Source: Deltaproteobacteria bacterium
Lineage (GTDB): Bacteria; Desulfobacterota; DSM-4660; Desulfatiglandales; HGW-15
Length of the DNA stretch: 41,913 nt
Reading direction: 5' to 3'
NCBI GenBank assembly: GCA_019310485.1
Contig: JAFDEF010000045.1
Span: forward strand, 1-41,913
This document shows, piece after piece, positions 6,668 to 14,405 of this stretch; position 1 is the stretch's first letter, and every line of letters begins with the position of its first letter. Below the pieces are notes generated by a model. That model ran no database searches and was not told the origin of the DNA. It worked only from the letters and a program-made list of their open reading frames with translations. A program made the translations under genes and the position numbers.

Positions 6668-7627
6668 GTGATAATCAGCGCGAGTCGGCGTACAGATATT
6701 CCGGCATTCTATGCAACATGGTTCTTGAACCGCGTTAGGCAGGGTTACTGTTTTGTACCTAATCCTTTTAATTTCAGTCAGATCGCACATATTTCTCTGA
6801 AGCCAGAGGATGTAGAAGTCATTGCTTTTTGGACGCGGAATCCCCTCCCGCTGCTGCCTTATTTGGAAGAGCTTGATGAGAGAGGCTTTCGTTATTATTT
6901 CCTTTATACAGTTATGAAAAACCCACGGCAACTGGATCCCGGGTCACCGTCCATAGATGTTTCTTTGGAAAGCTTCAAACAGCTGGCGCAAACAATCGGG
7001 CCCGAGAAGGTCATATGGAGGTATGATCCCATTGTCTTTACATCCTTAACCGGGCTTGAGTACCATAAAAGTGCGTTCCAATCAATTGCCGGGGCGCTGA
7101 AGGGACTTACAAGGCAAGTAGTGATAAGCACAGTTAGTTTGTATCGAAAAAGCGCTAAAGGGCTTCAAGACCTAAGCAAGCAAGGCATATCTTTAGTGGA
7201 GGTTGACAGGCATAGGCTTGGGGAGCTTCTTGTATTCTTGCAGAGCGTTGCCTCTGATAACAACATGGAAATCTTCAGCTGCGCTCAGCCTCATGGTTGG
7301 GAGGCATACGGTATCAGACAGGGCAAATGTATAAACGATCAGTATATTGAGAAGGTTTTCGGGATTGAGGTGACGCACAAGAAGGATCCTTCCCAGCGAA
7401 AGGCGTGTGGATGCGTGGTAAGCAAAGATATAGGGATGTATGATTCGTGCTTGTACGGTTGCAAGTACTGCTATGCGACCAGAAACTTTGAGCTGGCAAA
7501 AGAGAATTACAAGAAGCATGACCCGAGCTTGCCCATTCTGATTCCGCTTAACAGTGGAAAGGCCTGGTTTCCAAAACCTGGCTTAAGGCACTTAGAGAGG
7601 CCCCAGCAAGATCACGCACCATCCTGA
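6668..7627 (+). CDS. DUF1848 family protein, radical-SAM-like with C-terminal Cys motif
   Basis: The 319-aa protein begins with the family hallmark ISASRRTDIPAFY and contains IAFWTRNP. A Cys cluster lies near the C terminus: C247-G-C249 and C261xxxC265xxC268 (CLYGCKYCYA), the last matching a radical-SAM-type 4Fe-4S site but at the wrong end of the protein. The activity of the family is unknown to me. GTG at 6668 gives the family-typical start (V/M-IISASRRTD) with GAGGG about 8 bases before it; a TTG at 6653 would add five residues. The last 45 residues (AWFPKPG to the end) look less conserved. Confidence 0.88.
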   Translation: MIISASRRTDIPAFYATWFLNRVRQGYCFVPNPFNFSQIAHISLKPEDVEVIAFWTRNPLPLLPYLEELDERGFRYYFLYTVMKNPRQLDPGSPSIDVSLESFKQLAQTIGPEKVIWRYDPIVFTSLTGLEYHKSAFQSIAGALKGLTRQVVISTVSLYRKSAKGLQDLSKQGISLVEVDRHRLGELLVFLQSVASDNNMEIFSCAQPHGWEAYGIRQGKCINDQYIEKVFGIEVTHKKDPSQRKACGCVVSKDIGMYDSCLYGCKYCYATRNFELAKENYKKHDPSLPILIPLNSGKAWFPKPGLRHLERPQQDHAPS

Positions 7628-7754
7628 GAAAACTTAGTGCCTGACAAGGGCTTATAAGGAGCCACTGCAGAAAAGAAACCATGATCTACCAGGCCATGGA
7701 AAAGGGCTGGAATTATGACAGGGATTAAGTTTCGCTCCGGTGGTATTAAGTAAG

Positions 7755-8195
7755 ATGGAAGATGGAAATTCTCTGGTTATCCGGGAATTCGGAACAGACG
7801 ATATTGATCAGTTAGTTGAAATTGAAAACCAGGCATTTCCCAAGACACCTTACACCAGAGAATCCCTCTTGGGCTATGCAAGGGCTGTCGGAGAGGGCTT
7901 TGTTGTTTTGGAAAAGGGAAAGGATATACTTGGATACATCATTTTTGACGCTGAAGGGCACGTGTATTCGACGGCAGTAAAAGAAAAGCACAGGAGAAAG
8001 GGGCTCGGCGCATTGCTTTTTACCTATGCTTCAAAGCATTCGAGAGGGAAATTGTGGCTTGAGGTGAGATCGAAAAACAGCACGGCCATTTCCTTTTATA
8101 AAAGCATGGGGATGAAAACCGTGGGTAGAATCGGGAACTATTATGGTACTGATGATGCTCTTATTATGGCGCTAAAAAACAGCGCCCCACGCTGA
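7755..8195 (+). CDS. GNAT-family N-acetyltransferase (RimI-like)
   Basis: The 146-aa single GNAT domain starts IREFGTDDIDQLVEIENQAFP. The acetyl-CoA pyrophosphate loop is R-R-K-G-L-G at about 80-85 (KEKHRRKGLGALL), followed by LEVRSKNSTAISFYKSMGM and a terminal YYGTDDALIMAL, all typical of the RimI group that acetylates protein N termini. The substrate cannot be told. The ATG at 7755 was chosen over an in-frame GTG at 7740; neither has a strong ribosome site, so the start is uncertain by five codons. Confidence 0.88.
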   Translation: MEDGNSLVIREFGTDDIDQLVEIENQAFPKTPYTRESLLGYARAVGEGFVVLEKGKDILGYIIFDAEGHVYSTAVKEKHRRKGLGALLFTYASKHSRGKLWLEVRSKNSTAISFYKSMGMKTVGRIGNYYGTDDALIMALKNSAPR

Positions 8196-8277
8196 GGGGT
8201 CATTTCTGAATGCAGCTCGTGCTATCCCGAAAAAGCAAGACAGGAATTGAATCGCTAAACTCAGGTAAAGGATTCTT

Positions 8278-8979
8278 ATGAAGCCAAAGCTGATACTATT
8301 CGACATAGATCACACCTTGATAGATCCGGGGGGAGCCGGCAGGAGGGCCATGACAGAGGCCTTCTATGAGATTTTTTCCATACCCGATGCTTTTTCGCGC
8401 ATCAAGATGGCGGGAAAAACAGATCTTCAGATCCTCAAAGAAGGCCTGTTGGCCCACGATATTTCCTGGGATGGGGGGATTGTATCAACTTTTTTGTCCA
8501 CCTATGTTGAAAAACTAAAGCGTACCGTAAAAGACGGGGTCAAAACAAGAAAGGTTAATCCCGGAGTAATTGAGCTTCTGGAGGCAATAGAGGCCAGGAA
8601 AGGATATTGGCAGGGTCTTTTGACCGGCAACGTTGAGCAGGGCGCAAGAATAAAACTGGGCGCCTTTGGGCTGAACAGGTATTTTTCTTTTGGTGCATTT
8701 GGGGACGATGATGAAGACAGGAATAGACTTCTTCCCATTGCTATCAGAAAGTTCAGGAACCTCACGGGTATTGAGCTGAGCTTTGCTGACTGTGTGGTTA
8801 TAGGGGATACTCCAAGTGACGTGGCATGTTCGAAGCCTTTTGGATCTATATCAATCGGAGTTACAACAGGCCCTTATAGCCGGACGACTCTGCTCGAAGC
8901 GGGAGCTCATTACGTGTTTGATAACCTCTCGCATGCAATGGATACTATTCTTGGAAATGACATTGGGAAGGGTATCTGA
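8278..8979 (+). CDS. HAD-superfamily phosphatase (phosphoglycolate phosphatase-like)
   Basis: All catalytic HAD motifs are present in the 233-aa protein: motif I DIDHT (nucleophile Asp9, acid Asp11), motif II LLTGN (Thr116), Lys126, and motif IV IGDTPSD (Asp177/Asp181). A helical cap lies at about 16-90. The form resembles Gph-type phosphatases, but the physiological substrate is not evident. It follows the GNAT gene by 82 bases. Confidence 0.9.
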   Translation: MKPKLILFDIDHTLIDPGGAGRRAMTEAFYEIFSIPDAFSRIKMAGKTDLQILKEGLLAHDISWDGGIVSTFLSTYVEKLKRTVKDGVKTRKVNPGVIELLEAIEARKGYWQGLLTGNVEQGARIKLGAFGLNRYFSFGAFGDDDEDRNRLLPIAIRKFRNLTGIELSFADCVVIGDTPSDVACSKPFGSISIGVTTGPYSRTTLLEAGAHYVFDNLSHAMDTILGNDIGKGI

Positions 8980-9035
8980 GCCCATTCACTTTACTAAGGC
9001 GTCTGCCACCATCGAACTGAGAAACTAAACGTTTG

Positions 9036-9155
9036 CTAGATGAAAAGCTGGATTTTACTACTTTGTGCTTCCTCCAAAAACTTTGCCACGCCACAAAAGG
9101 TCAGGTTGGGGTAGTCGATCATCTCTTCTCGTTTGAAGCCCATGAGATCCATTGA
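9036..9155 (-). pseudogene. Possible fragment of a lost protein gene (minus strand)
   Basis: Between the HAD and hydrolase genes the minus strand encodes about 38 protein-like residues, MDLMGFKREEMIDYPNLTF through VAKFLEEAQSSK, ending in a stop at 9036. The amphipathic helix pattern and NLTF turn look like real coding sequence, while upstream in the frame the sequence is only the antisense of the 9228 gene. No ribosome site is visible. I cannot name the family. It may be coincidence. Confidence 0.2.
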
Positions 9156-9227
9156 CTTGCGCGGAGAATAACACGATCTGCGGGGGATGATTATGGGGCT
9201 TCTGCGAGATAACCAAGGAGAGGAGCG

Positions 9228-10100
9228 ATGGATGGTTTTAGTGAACAAGAGTTTTTTGTAGAGGTTGATACAGGTGTCAGGCTTATGGTCAGGGCAAAGA
9301 TACCGAGCGCAGAGCGCCTTGGCCTTGCTGCTCTTTTGGTGCACGGATCTGGTGTGGGATGGGTATACTGGGATATTCCTATCAGGAATTACAGCATCAT
9401 GGATTATCTGGCTGGTCGCGGCATTGATGTTTATGCAGTCGAGTGTCGGGGATACGGCAAAAGCAACAAGCCCAATGGGATGGGTATAACTACGAGCATT
9501 ATGGCTGCAGATATGAAGCATGTCTGTGAAGCTGTTATGAGGCAGTCGGAGGTTAAAAGGGTCAGCATGGTGGGTCATTCCTCGGGAGGAACTGTGGTGT
9601 TGTTGGCTGCTTCCATGTATCCCGGGCTTGTGGATTGTATGGTGGTAATTGGCACACCCTATAAAAAGATCAGCCCCCAGTTCATGGAATATGTGAGGAT
9701 GGTCGTTGACATGTCAAGAGAACCCGGAAAGGACTACGTGCCCAACCTTCATTATCGGGACATAGAAGAGCGCCTGGATATTTGTGAGGACGACGTTATC
9801 GCCTGGTACAAGACAACTGTTGAGAAACACTATGGGCTAATACCCGGCGGACTTTTCCCTGATCTGGCAAGCAGCCCCGCTGCTGCATCAGTACCGCGTA
9901 TTAAAGCTCCCACTCTTATTCTGATCGGTTCAAACGAATATGTGCTGGAATTGGATGACGCCCTTGCCATGTATAAGGATCTTGGCAGCGCAGATAAATC
10001 CATCATCATGCTTCCGGGCGCATATCACCTCATGTTCTTGGAAAAAAGCGGCCATGGAAGGCTGCAGGAATCCCTGTTCTTTTGGATCACCAAGAAGTAG
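9228..10100 (+). CDS. Alpha/beta-hydrolase fold protein
   Basis: The 290-aa protein has the oxyanion region LLVHGSGVGW (36-45), the nucleophile elbow GHSSGG (Ser118), a cap of mostly helices and the catalytic His in GAYHLMFLE (about 267). The acid is probably within GSNEYVLELDD. There is no signal peptide. AAGGAGAGG precedes the ATG closely. The next gene, a cysteine hydrolase, follows after 42 bases, suggesting a small hydrolytic operon for an ester or amide substrate; the compound is unknown. Confidence 0.9.
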   Translation: MDGFSEQEFFVEVDTGVRLMVRAKIPSAERLGLAALLVHGSGVGWVYWDIPIRNYSIMDYLAGRGIDVYAVECRGYGKSNKPNGMGITTSIMAADMKHVCEAVMRQSEVKRVSMVGHSSGGTVVLLAASMYPGLVDCMVVIGTPYKKISPQFMEYVRMVVDMSREPGKDYVPNLHYRDIEERLDICEDDVIAWYKTTVEKHYGLIPGGLFPDLASSPAAASVPRIKAPTLILIGSNEYVLELDDALAMYKDLGSADKSIIMLPGAYHLMFLEKSGHGRLQESLFFWITKK

Positions 10101-10142
10101 TAACCGGTAACATGCGGGGATTCACTTTTATGGAGACAAGCC

Positions 10143-10802
10143 ATGCGAGAGGAAATACTAAGGAATCTGGACGAACAGGTGAAGCCTGAGCATACGGCTT
10201 TGTTGATCATTGATCCTCAGAACGACTTTTGTGCTACTAATGGTGCTGTGGTAAAACTCATGGGCTGGGACGCAGCCAGAATTCAGAAAGCGATCAAGCC
10301 TCTGAATTCATTTATCCTCAAGGCAAGAGATCTTGGGGTAATGAGGATCTGGACCCGCTCCCTTGTTGATCCTGCCAGGGCGAGGTCAAGCTCAAGGGCC
10401 AGAAGCTTTGTGGTGGATGCTGATGCCAGAGGCATAGAATTTGCGAAGCAAGGTGCCCGTGGATCAGATTGGTATTCAGAACTTATGAAGCCTTTAGCGG
10501 ATGAATACGTTGTCACTAAGTACCACTACGACGCCTTTGCTGATACTGACCTGGAACTCCTTCTGGATGCCCGGGGTATTAAGACACTTCTTCTTACCGG
10601 CTTTATGACAAACGTATGTGTTGAGACAACTGCCAGACATGGATATATCAAGGGGTACTACGTTATACTCTTAAGCGATTGCACAGAGGCGGGCACAGAA
10701 GAAGAATACAGAGCAACCCTCTATAATATAAAAACCTATTTCGGCAAGGTCGCGTCAAGCGCTGAAATTATTAAGATATGGGAGATGTCGCCCAGCCCAT
10801 GA
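10143..10802 (+). CDS. Isochorismatase-family cysteine hydrolase
   Basis: The 219-aa protein carries the full Asp-Lys-Cys triad: Asp24 (LLIIDPQNDF), Lys126 (TKYHYDAF) and Cys159 (FMTNVCVETTARHG), with the cis-peptide-type GFMTNVCV turn. The family includes nicotinamidase, N-carbamoylsarcosine amidase and ureidoacrylate amidohydrolase (RutB). The TNVCVE-TTARHG form favours amidase or carbamoyl hydrolase activity over isochorismatase, which is inference. It is the second gene of an apparent operon with the hydrolase at 9228, and its stop overlaps a following ATG (ATGA at 10799). Confidence 0.92.
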   Translation: MREEILRNLDEQVKPEHTALLIIDPQNDFCATNGAVVKLMGWDAARIQKAIKPLNSFILKARDLGVMRIWTRSLVDPARARSSSRARSFVVDADARGIEFAKQGARGSDWYSELMKPLADEYVVTKYHYDAFADTDLELLLDARGIKTLLLTGFMTNVCVETTARHGYIKGYYVILLSDCTEAGTEEEYRATLYNIKTYFGKVASSAEIIKIWEMSPSP

Positions 10803-10888
10803 AAGAGAAACGCATTGCAGCACTTACCGTGGGAAAGCTTTATGCCCACCCGGATTTAATCCTTACAGCTATCTTGCATCCTCACTAA
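10799..10888 (+). pseudogene. 29-codon stub translationally coupled to the cysteine hydrolase gene, possibly a truncated third gene
   Basis: The sequence ATGA at 10799-10802 couples a frame reading MKEKRIAALTVGKLYAHPD and ending ILHPH-stop at 10888. A start overlapping a stop in this way usually marks a real downstream gene, and the peptide looks like a normal protein N terminus. The gene appears cut short; 56 bases later the convergent gene ends. It is either a small peptide or the remnant of a deleted gene. Confidence 0.3.
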
Positions 10889-10944
10889 GCGGCATTGCGG
10901 TACTCTTAACTTTCAGCTCTCCCGACCGGCAAAGGCTTGATAAG

Positions 10945-11700
10945 TTAAAAGTGTGCTTCAATCGCCTCGACCACCTTTTCAGGGCTGGTCATTGTCGGCG
11001 CATGTCCGACACCTTCAAGAATAACCAACTCTGCGCCGGGGATAGCTTTGGCTATCTGCTCTTCCACTCTTGGGGGCACAATGGCATCCTTACTGCCACA
11101 AATCACCAGGGTAGGAACTGTAATGTCAGCAAGTGGAAGTTTGCTCTCATGTTCGTAAGCGCTTTCAAGCATGCGGGCTGCTGCTTCTGGGTCGGCACGC
11201 AGGAGTATATTCTTCCCCCAGCGGCGTATGTGGTCGCTATTAGGCTCAGGCACACAGGCATCTACAAAAGCCTTTATGGTTGTGGGGTAATCGGCACGGC
11301 ATCCATCCACCAGGTGTTTTGCTGTTTGAAGAGTTATTGCCGCCATGGCATTAATAAGTACAAGGCCCTCAAACCGCTCCGGTTCACGCAAAACAGCCAT
11401 GAGCGCGACAAGGCCTCCAGATGACTCTCCCCCCAGAACACACCGACCTATCTTGAGCTTGTCCATTATCGCAAATAAGTCATCAACCATGGCTTTGGGA
11501 CTTATTGTCTCAGATGGAACCGGGCTCTCGCCCGTACCCCGATGATCATAGCTCACACAGCGCCAGGATCTGCTCATCAGTTCAAAAGGCTGCTGCCACA
11601 GCTCCCAATTGGCAACCCAACCACTCAAGCCAAGGAAAGTTCGCTCACCTGCCCCGAAAGATACAGTGTTAAACCGACAACCGTTAGCTTCAATAAACAT
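10945..11700 (-). CDS. Alpha/beta-hydrolase fold protein (second type)
   Basis: The 251-aa protein has the classic alpha/beta-hydrolase layout: SGWVANWELW oxyanion region, YDHRGTGES, nucleophile elbow GESSGG (Ser93), acid in GSKDAIVP (Asp205) and His233 in GVGHAPTM. It resembles BioH/3-oxoadipate enol-lactonase-type enzymes, but the substrate is unassigned. An AGGAGAGA site precedes the ATG. It is convergent with the hydrolase/amidase pair at 9228-10802, whose alpha/beta hydrolase is only distantly similar. Confidence 0.9.
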   Translation of the reverse strand: MFIEANGCRFNTVSFGAGERTFLGLSGWVANWELWQQPFELMSRSWRCVSYDHRGTGESPVPSETISPKAMVDDLFAIMDKLKIGRCVLGGESSGGLVALMAVLREPERFEGLVLINAMAAITLQTAKHLVDGCRADYPTTIKAFVDACVPEPNSDHIRRWGKNILLRADPEAAARMLESAYEHESKLPLADITVPTLVICGSKDAIVPPRVEEQIAKAIPGAELVILEGVGHAPTMTSPEKVVEAIEAHF

Positions 11701-11841
11701 CTTCTCTCTCCTTTATACCTAGCACACCTTGCGCTTTTGAAAGCTATGCGCCCCAGGATCCGGCCCCTGAATAGCTTCATTGATCATCAGAGGTTATAAG
11801 GTGCATTCCCTTGGGACTGCCTCATCCCAAAGCCTTCAGGT

Positions 11842-12084
11842 TCAGTTTTTTTCATCACCTTGTTTATTTTCATCGTCAAGGATGCTTTTATATCTTTGCG
11901 CCTGTTGATCCGCTATTTTGTCAATGTCTTTTTTGGATTTATGGTACTGTTTGACAGCACGGTTCCCGGTTATTTCATCAACCGCCTTTTCACCACTGTC
12001 GCACCCTGCAATCATGAAGAGGCTTGCAAGGGCGATCAGTAATGCCATAAAAAAGCAACGCCAACTGAAGTATTCCATTCTCAT
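11842..12084 (-). CDS. Small lipoprotein, 80 aa
   Basis: The lipoprotein signal peptide ends in MIAGC (lipidated Cys28), followed by a charged helical tail of about 50 residues (EKAVDEITGNRAVKQYHKSK, then DIDKIADQQAQRYKSILDD). The frame is open further upstream, but AAGGAG lies 4 bases before the ATG at 12084, which fixes the start. The function is unknown; size and layout resemble small Lpp- or entericidin-like lipoproteins, but no similarity is claimed. Confidence 0.82.
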   Translation of the reverse strand: MRMEYFSWRCFFMALLIALASLFMIAGCDSGEKAVDEITGNRAVKQYHKSKKDIDKIADQQAQRYKSILDDENKQGDEKN

Positions 12085-12365
12085 AGTTCTCCTTAATAAT
12101 CTCTCAAGTTGGCAGGAAATGCAAACATAACGGAATTGTACACTCTTCCCATCTGGCTTGCTTTCAACCTGCCGTTTGGAGTTCCACAATTTGGAAAAAC
12201 CATTAATTATAATAATAACAATAAAATGCTGTAAATTCCAGCAATTAATAGAATTGTGCAATGAAATCCCGGCGCCCGCTTACCTGCAATTTTGTTCTTA
12301 GATATAGCCTTTTTCTGATTGTTGACTAATCTTTTGAAGGGGAAAAATTTTTCAGCCTTCTATTC

Positions 12366-12394
12366 TTGACAATTGGGAGGAAGGTGGGTATAAA
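12366..12394 (+). promoter_or_regulatory. Sigma70 promoter of the FecCD-type transporter operon
   Basis: TTGACA (12366-12371), an exact 17-base spacer and TATAAA (12389-12394). Transcription should start near 12401, giving a leader of about 105 bases. A small hairpin ATGGC/GCCAT lies at about 12404-12418. The rest of the 12085-12507 gap holds no gene that I can support. Confidence 0.7.
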
Positions 12395-12449
12395 AAAACA
12401 AAAATGGCATGAAGCCATAGTCGGCAATTAAGTTTTCATACTGGTTAAT

Positions 12450-12501
12450 AAGCCACGAAGGCTACTTTCTCTGAAGAGAAGGAGGTTTTCGTGGCTTTTT
12501 T
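12450..12501 (+). terminator. Attenuator-like terminator hairpin overlapping the ribosome-binding site and ending at the operon start
   Basis: AAGCCACGAA (12450-12459) pairs perfectly over 10 bp with TTCGTGGCTT (12488-12497), followed by a T run to 12501. Inside, TTCTCT/AGAGAA forms a second stem, and the 3' side holds AAGGAGG (12479-12485). The structure looks like an intrinsic terminator and would also hide the ribosome site. The permease ATG follows only 7 bases after the T run, so this is a leader control element, not the end of an upstream gene. Confidence 0.65.
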
Positions 12502-12511
12502 GTTGCAATGA
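12491..12511 (+). CDS. Six-codon leader ORF (GTG start) overlapping the permease start
   Basis: AAGGAGG (12479-12485) sits 5 bases before GTG 12491, which opens the frame M-A-F-L-L-Q-stop. The TGA stop (12509-12511) overlaps the permease ATG (12508-12510). The ribosome site is 22 bases from the permease ATG, too far to serve it directly, so translation of the permease probably depends on termination-reinitiation from this mini-ORF. Too short to prove by sequence alone. Confidence 0.4.
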   Translation: MAFLLQ

Positions 12512-13629
12512 AGAGTGGGGCATTGACAGAGGCTGAAGAGTCGACATGGGTTGAGAAAACCGGGCGGGTCGTTGAGGCTCATCAAGATTTAGTGCGCCCT
12601 AAAGTCCAGCTTTTACTCGCACTTATCTGTGGGCTTGTAGTTTTGGTTATCCTGGCGATTGCAGTAGGATCGTATGATATCTCCTTGTTGAAGATACTTC
12701 GATCCCTTCTAGGGTTTGAGAATGGGCCTCAGAGAATCGTAGTTTGGGATATACGCATGCCGCGTATTGTGGCAGCGCTTGTAGCCGGGTGCGGACTTGG
12801 ACTATCCGGCCTAGCCACCCAAAGCCTGCTCAGGAATCCACTGGCGTCACCATTTACTTTGGGCATCAGTCAGGGCGCAGCCTTTGGGGCAGCTTTTTCA
12901 ATTGTTGTAATGGGTGCAGGGAGAATGCAGGAGAGTGCCCTTCGGACGGCTGATGCCAACAGCTTCACTGTCCACAGTATCTACGCCGTCACATTGTTTG
13001 CCTTCCTGGGAGCCATAACAGCCACAGTGGTTATTCTCATCCTGGCGCGTTTTAAGAAGATGTCACCTGAGGCCATTATATTGGCTGGTATAGCATTATC
13101 ATCACTTTTCACTTCCGGGACAATATTGGTCCAGTATTTTGCCACTGAGGTGGAAATTGCCAGGGTGGTTTTTTGGACATTCGGTGACGTGGCTCGTTCC
13201 AACTGGCGGGAAATCGGCCTGCTCGGTTTCGTGACCGTGTTGGTGCTTGCCTACTTTGTTTTCAATCGCTGGAATCTTAATGCAATAACAACAGGGGAAG
13301 AGACGGCCAGAGGCTTGGGCGTTGATGTGAACCGGGTGAGGCTTCTAGGGATGTTTTTGGCTGCATTGGTCGCTGCTTTAGCAACTGCATTTCACGGTAT
13401 CATAGCCTTTTTAGGCTTACTGGCCCCACACATCGGCCGCCGATTAGCCGGGGCTGATCATGCACTGCTGATACCATATGCCTGCGTGATCGGCGCCATG
13501 GTGTTACTTTTTGCCGATACGTTGGGTCGTATGCTTGTTGGGTCCGGAACACTGCCTGTGGGGGTTTTGACTTCTTTCATGGGCGCACCGGTATTTCTCT
13601 ACCTTTTAGTGAGGGGGCTCAACCGATGA
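12508..13629 (+). CDS. FecCD/BtuC-family ABC transporter permease
   Basis: The 373-aa inner-membrane permease has about ten hydrophobic segments from residue 33 on. Family signatures are RMPRIVAALVAGCGLGLSG, LRNPLASPFTLGISQGAAFG and, near the C terminus, GIIAFLGLLAPHIGRRLAG, the loop that contacts the ATPase. The first 32 residues are a polar extension longer than usual. The stop overlaps the ATPase start (ATGA). FecCD permeases import iron-siderophores, heme, cobalamin or, with MolA, molybdate/tungstate. Confidence 0.95.
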   Translation: MKSGALTEAEESTWVEKTGRVVEAHQDLVRPKVQLLLALICGLVVLVILAIAVGSYDISLLKILRSLLGFENGPQRIVVWDIRMPRIVAALVAGCGLGLSGLATQSLLRNPLASPFTLGISQGAAFGAAFSIVVMGAGRMQESALRTADANSFTVHSIYAVTLFAFLGAITATVVILILARFKKMSPEAIILAGIALSSLFTSGTILVQYFATEVEIARVVFWTFGDVARSNWREIGLLGFVTVLVLAYFVFNRWNLNAITTGEETARGLGVDVNRVRLLGMFLAALVAALATAFHGIIAFLGLLAPHIGRRLAGADHALLIPYACVIGAMVLLFADTLGRMLVGSGTLPVGVLTSFMGAPVFLYLLVRGLNR

Positions 13630-14405
13630 ATCTAAAAGTGGTGGGGATTCAATTCAGTTATAATCATAGTCCCGTATTGGACGGCATCAGCTTCAATCTC
13701 GCACGCGGACAAATTCTGGGTGTCCTGGGGGTCAATGGCGCCGGAAAGTCGACGTTACTTAAATGCCTCAATCGAATACTCAGCCCAAAGACAGGCTCAA
13801 TACTGCTAAACGAATTCGATGTTCACAAGATGTGCCAGAACGAGGTTGCCAGGCATTTTGGTTATGTCCCCCAGAAATACCCTGAGGAGTCTTTTACAGT
13901 GTTTGATGCCGTGCTCCTCGGACGCAAACCCTATATCAAATGGTCAGCCTCAGCACATGATCTTATGATTGTTGAAGACATTTTGAGGCGCTTAAACATT
14001 GAGAATCTGGCCCAGCGCCCGGCTAACCAGCTTAGCGGCGGCGAACTTCAGAAAGTTGTTATTGGGCGCGCCCTTGCCCAGGAACCCGATGTCCTGCTCC
14101 TGGATGAGCCGACCAGCAATCTGGACCTGAAAAACCAGCTACAAGTTATAAATATCATTTCAAGAGCAGTGCGTGAATACAACATTTCAGCTATCGTCTC
14201 CCTTCACGACATAAACCTTGCTTTGAGGTTTGTGGATCATTTTCTAATGCTGAAAGGGGGTGTAGTTCATTTCCTTTCTCCCAAGGAGATGGTGACCCCT
14301 GCTGACATTGAAGAAGTTTATGGGGTGAGAGTAATCATGAGCCAGGTTAATGGGCATAAAATTATTGTTCCCATGGATGTGGAACCGGAAAGGAGCTTGG
14401 AATGA
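13626..14405 (+). CDS. FecE/BtuD-type ABC transporter ATP-binding protein
   Basis: The 259-aa ATPase has Walker A GVNGAGKST (35-43), Q-loop VPQK, signature LSGGE (136-140), Walker B VLLLDEP (Asp160/Glu161) and H-loop His194 (SLHDINLAL). It overlaps the permease stop and the binding-protein start by ATGA at both ends, showing tight translational coupling. It powers uptake through the FecCD-type permease. Confidence 0.95.
   Translation: MNLKVVGIQFSYNHSPVLDGISFNLARGQILGVLGVNGAGKSTLLKCLNRILSPKTGSILLNEFDVHKMCQNEVARHFGYVPQKYPEESFTVFDAVLLGRKPYIKWSASAHDLMIVEDILRRLNIENLAQRPANQLSGGELQKVVIGRALAQEPDVLLLDEPTSNLDLKNQLQVINIISRAVREYNISAIVSLHDINLALRFVDHFLMLKGGVVHFLSPKEMVTPADIEEVYGVRVIMSQVNGHKIIVPMDVEPERSLE

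Noticed and set aside
7681-7728. 15-codon frame after AAGGAG before the GNAT gene
   Set aside because: The spacing from AAGGAG to ATG is over 20 bases and the peptide is too short to support.
8979-9227. Promoter search in the HAD-hydrolase gap
   Set aside because: No pair of boxes with acceptable spacing was found on either strand.
9036-9578. 180-codon minus-strand frame over the 9228 hydrolase
   Set aside because: Most of it is the antisense of a clear alpha/beta-hydrolase; only the last 38 codons look protein-like and these are listed separately at low confidence.
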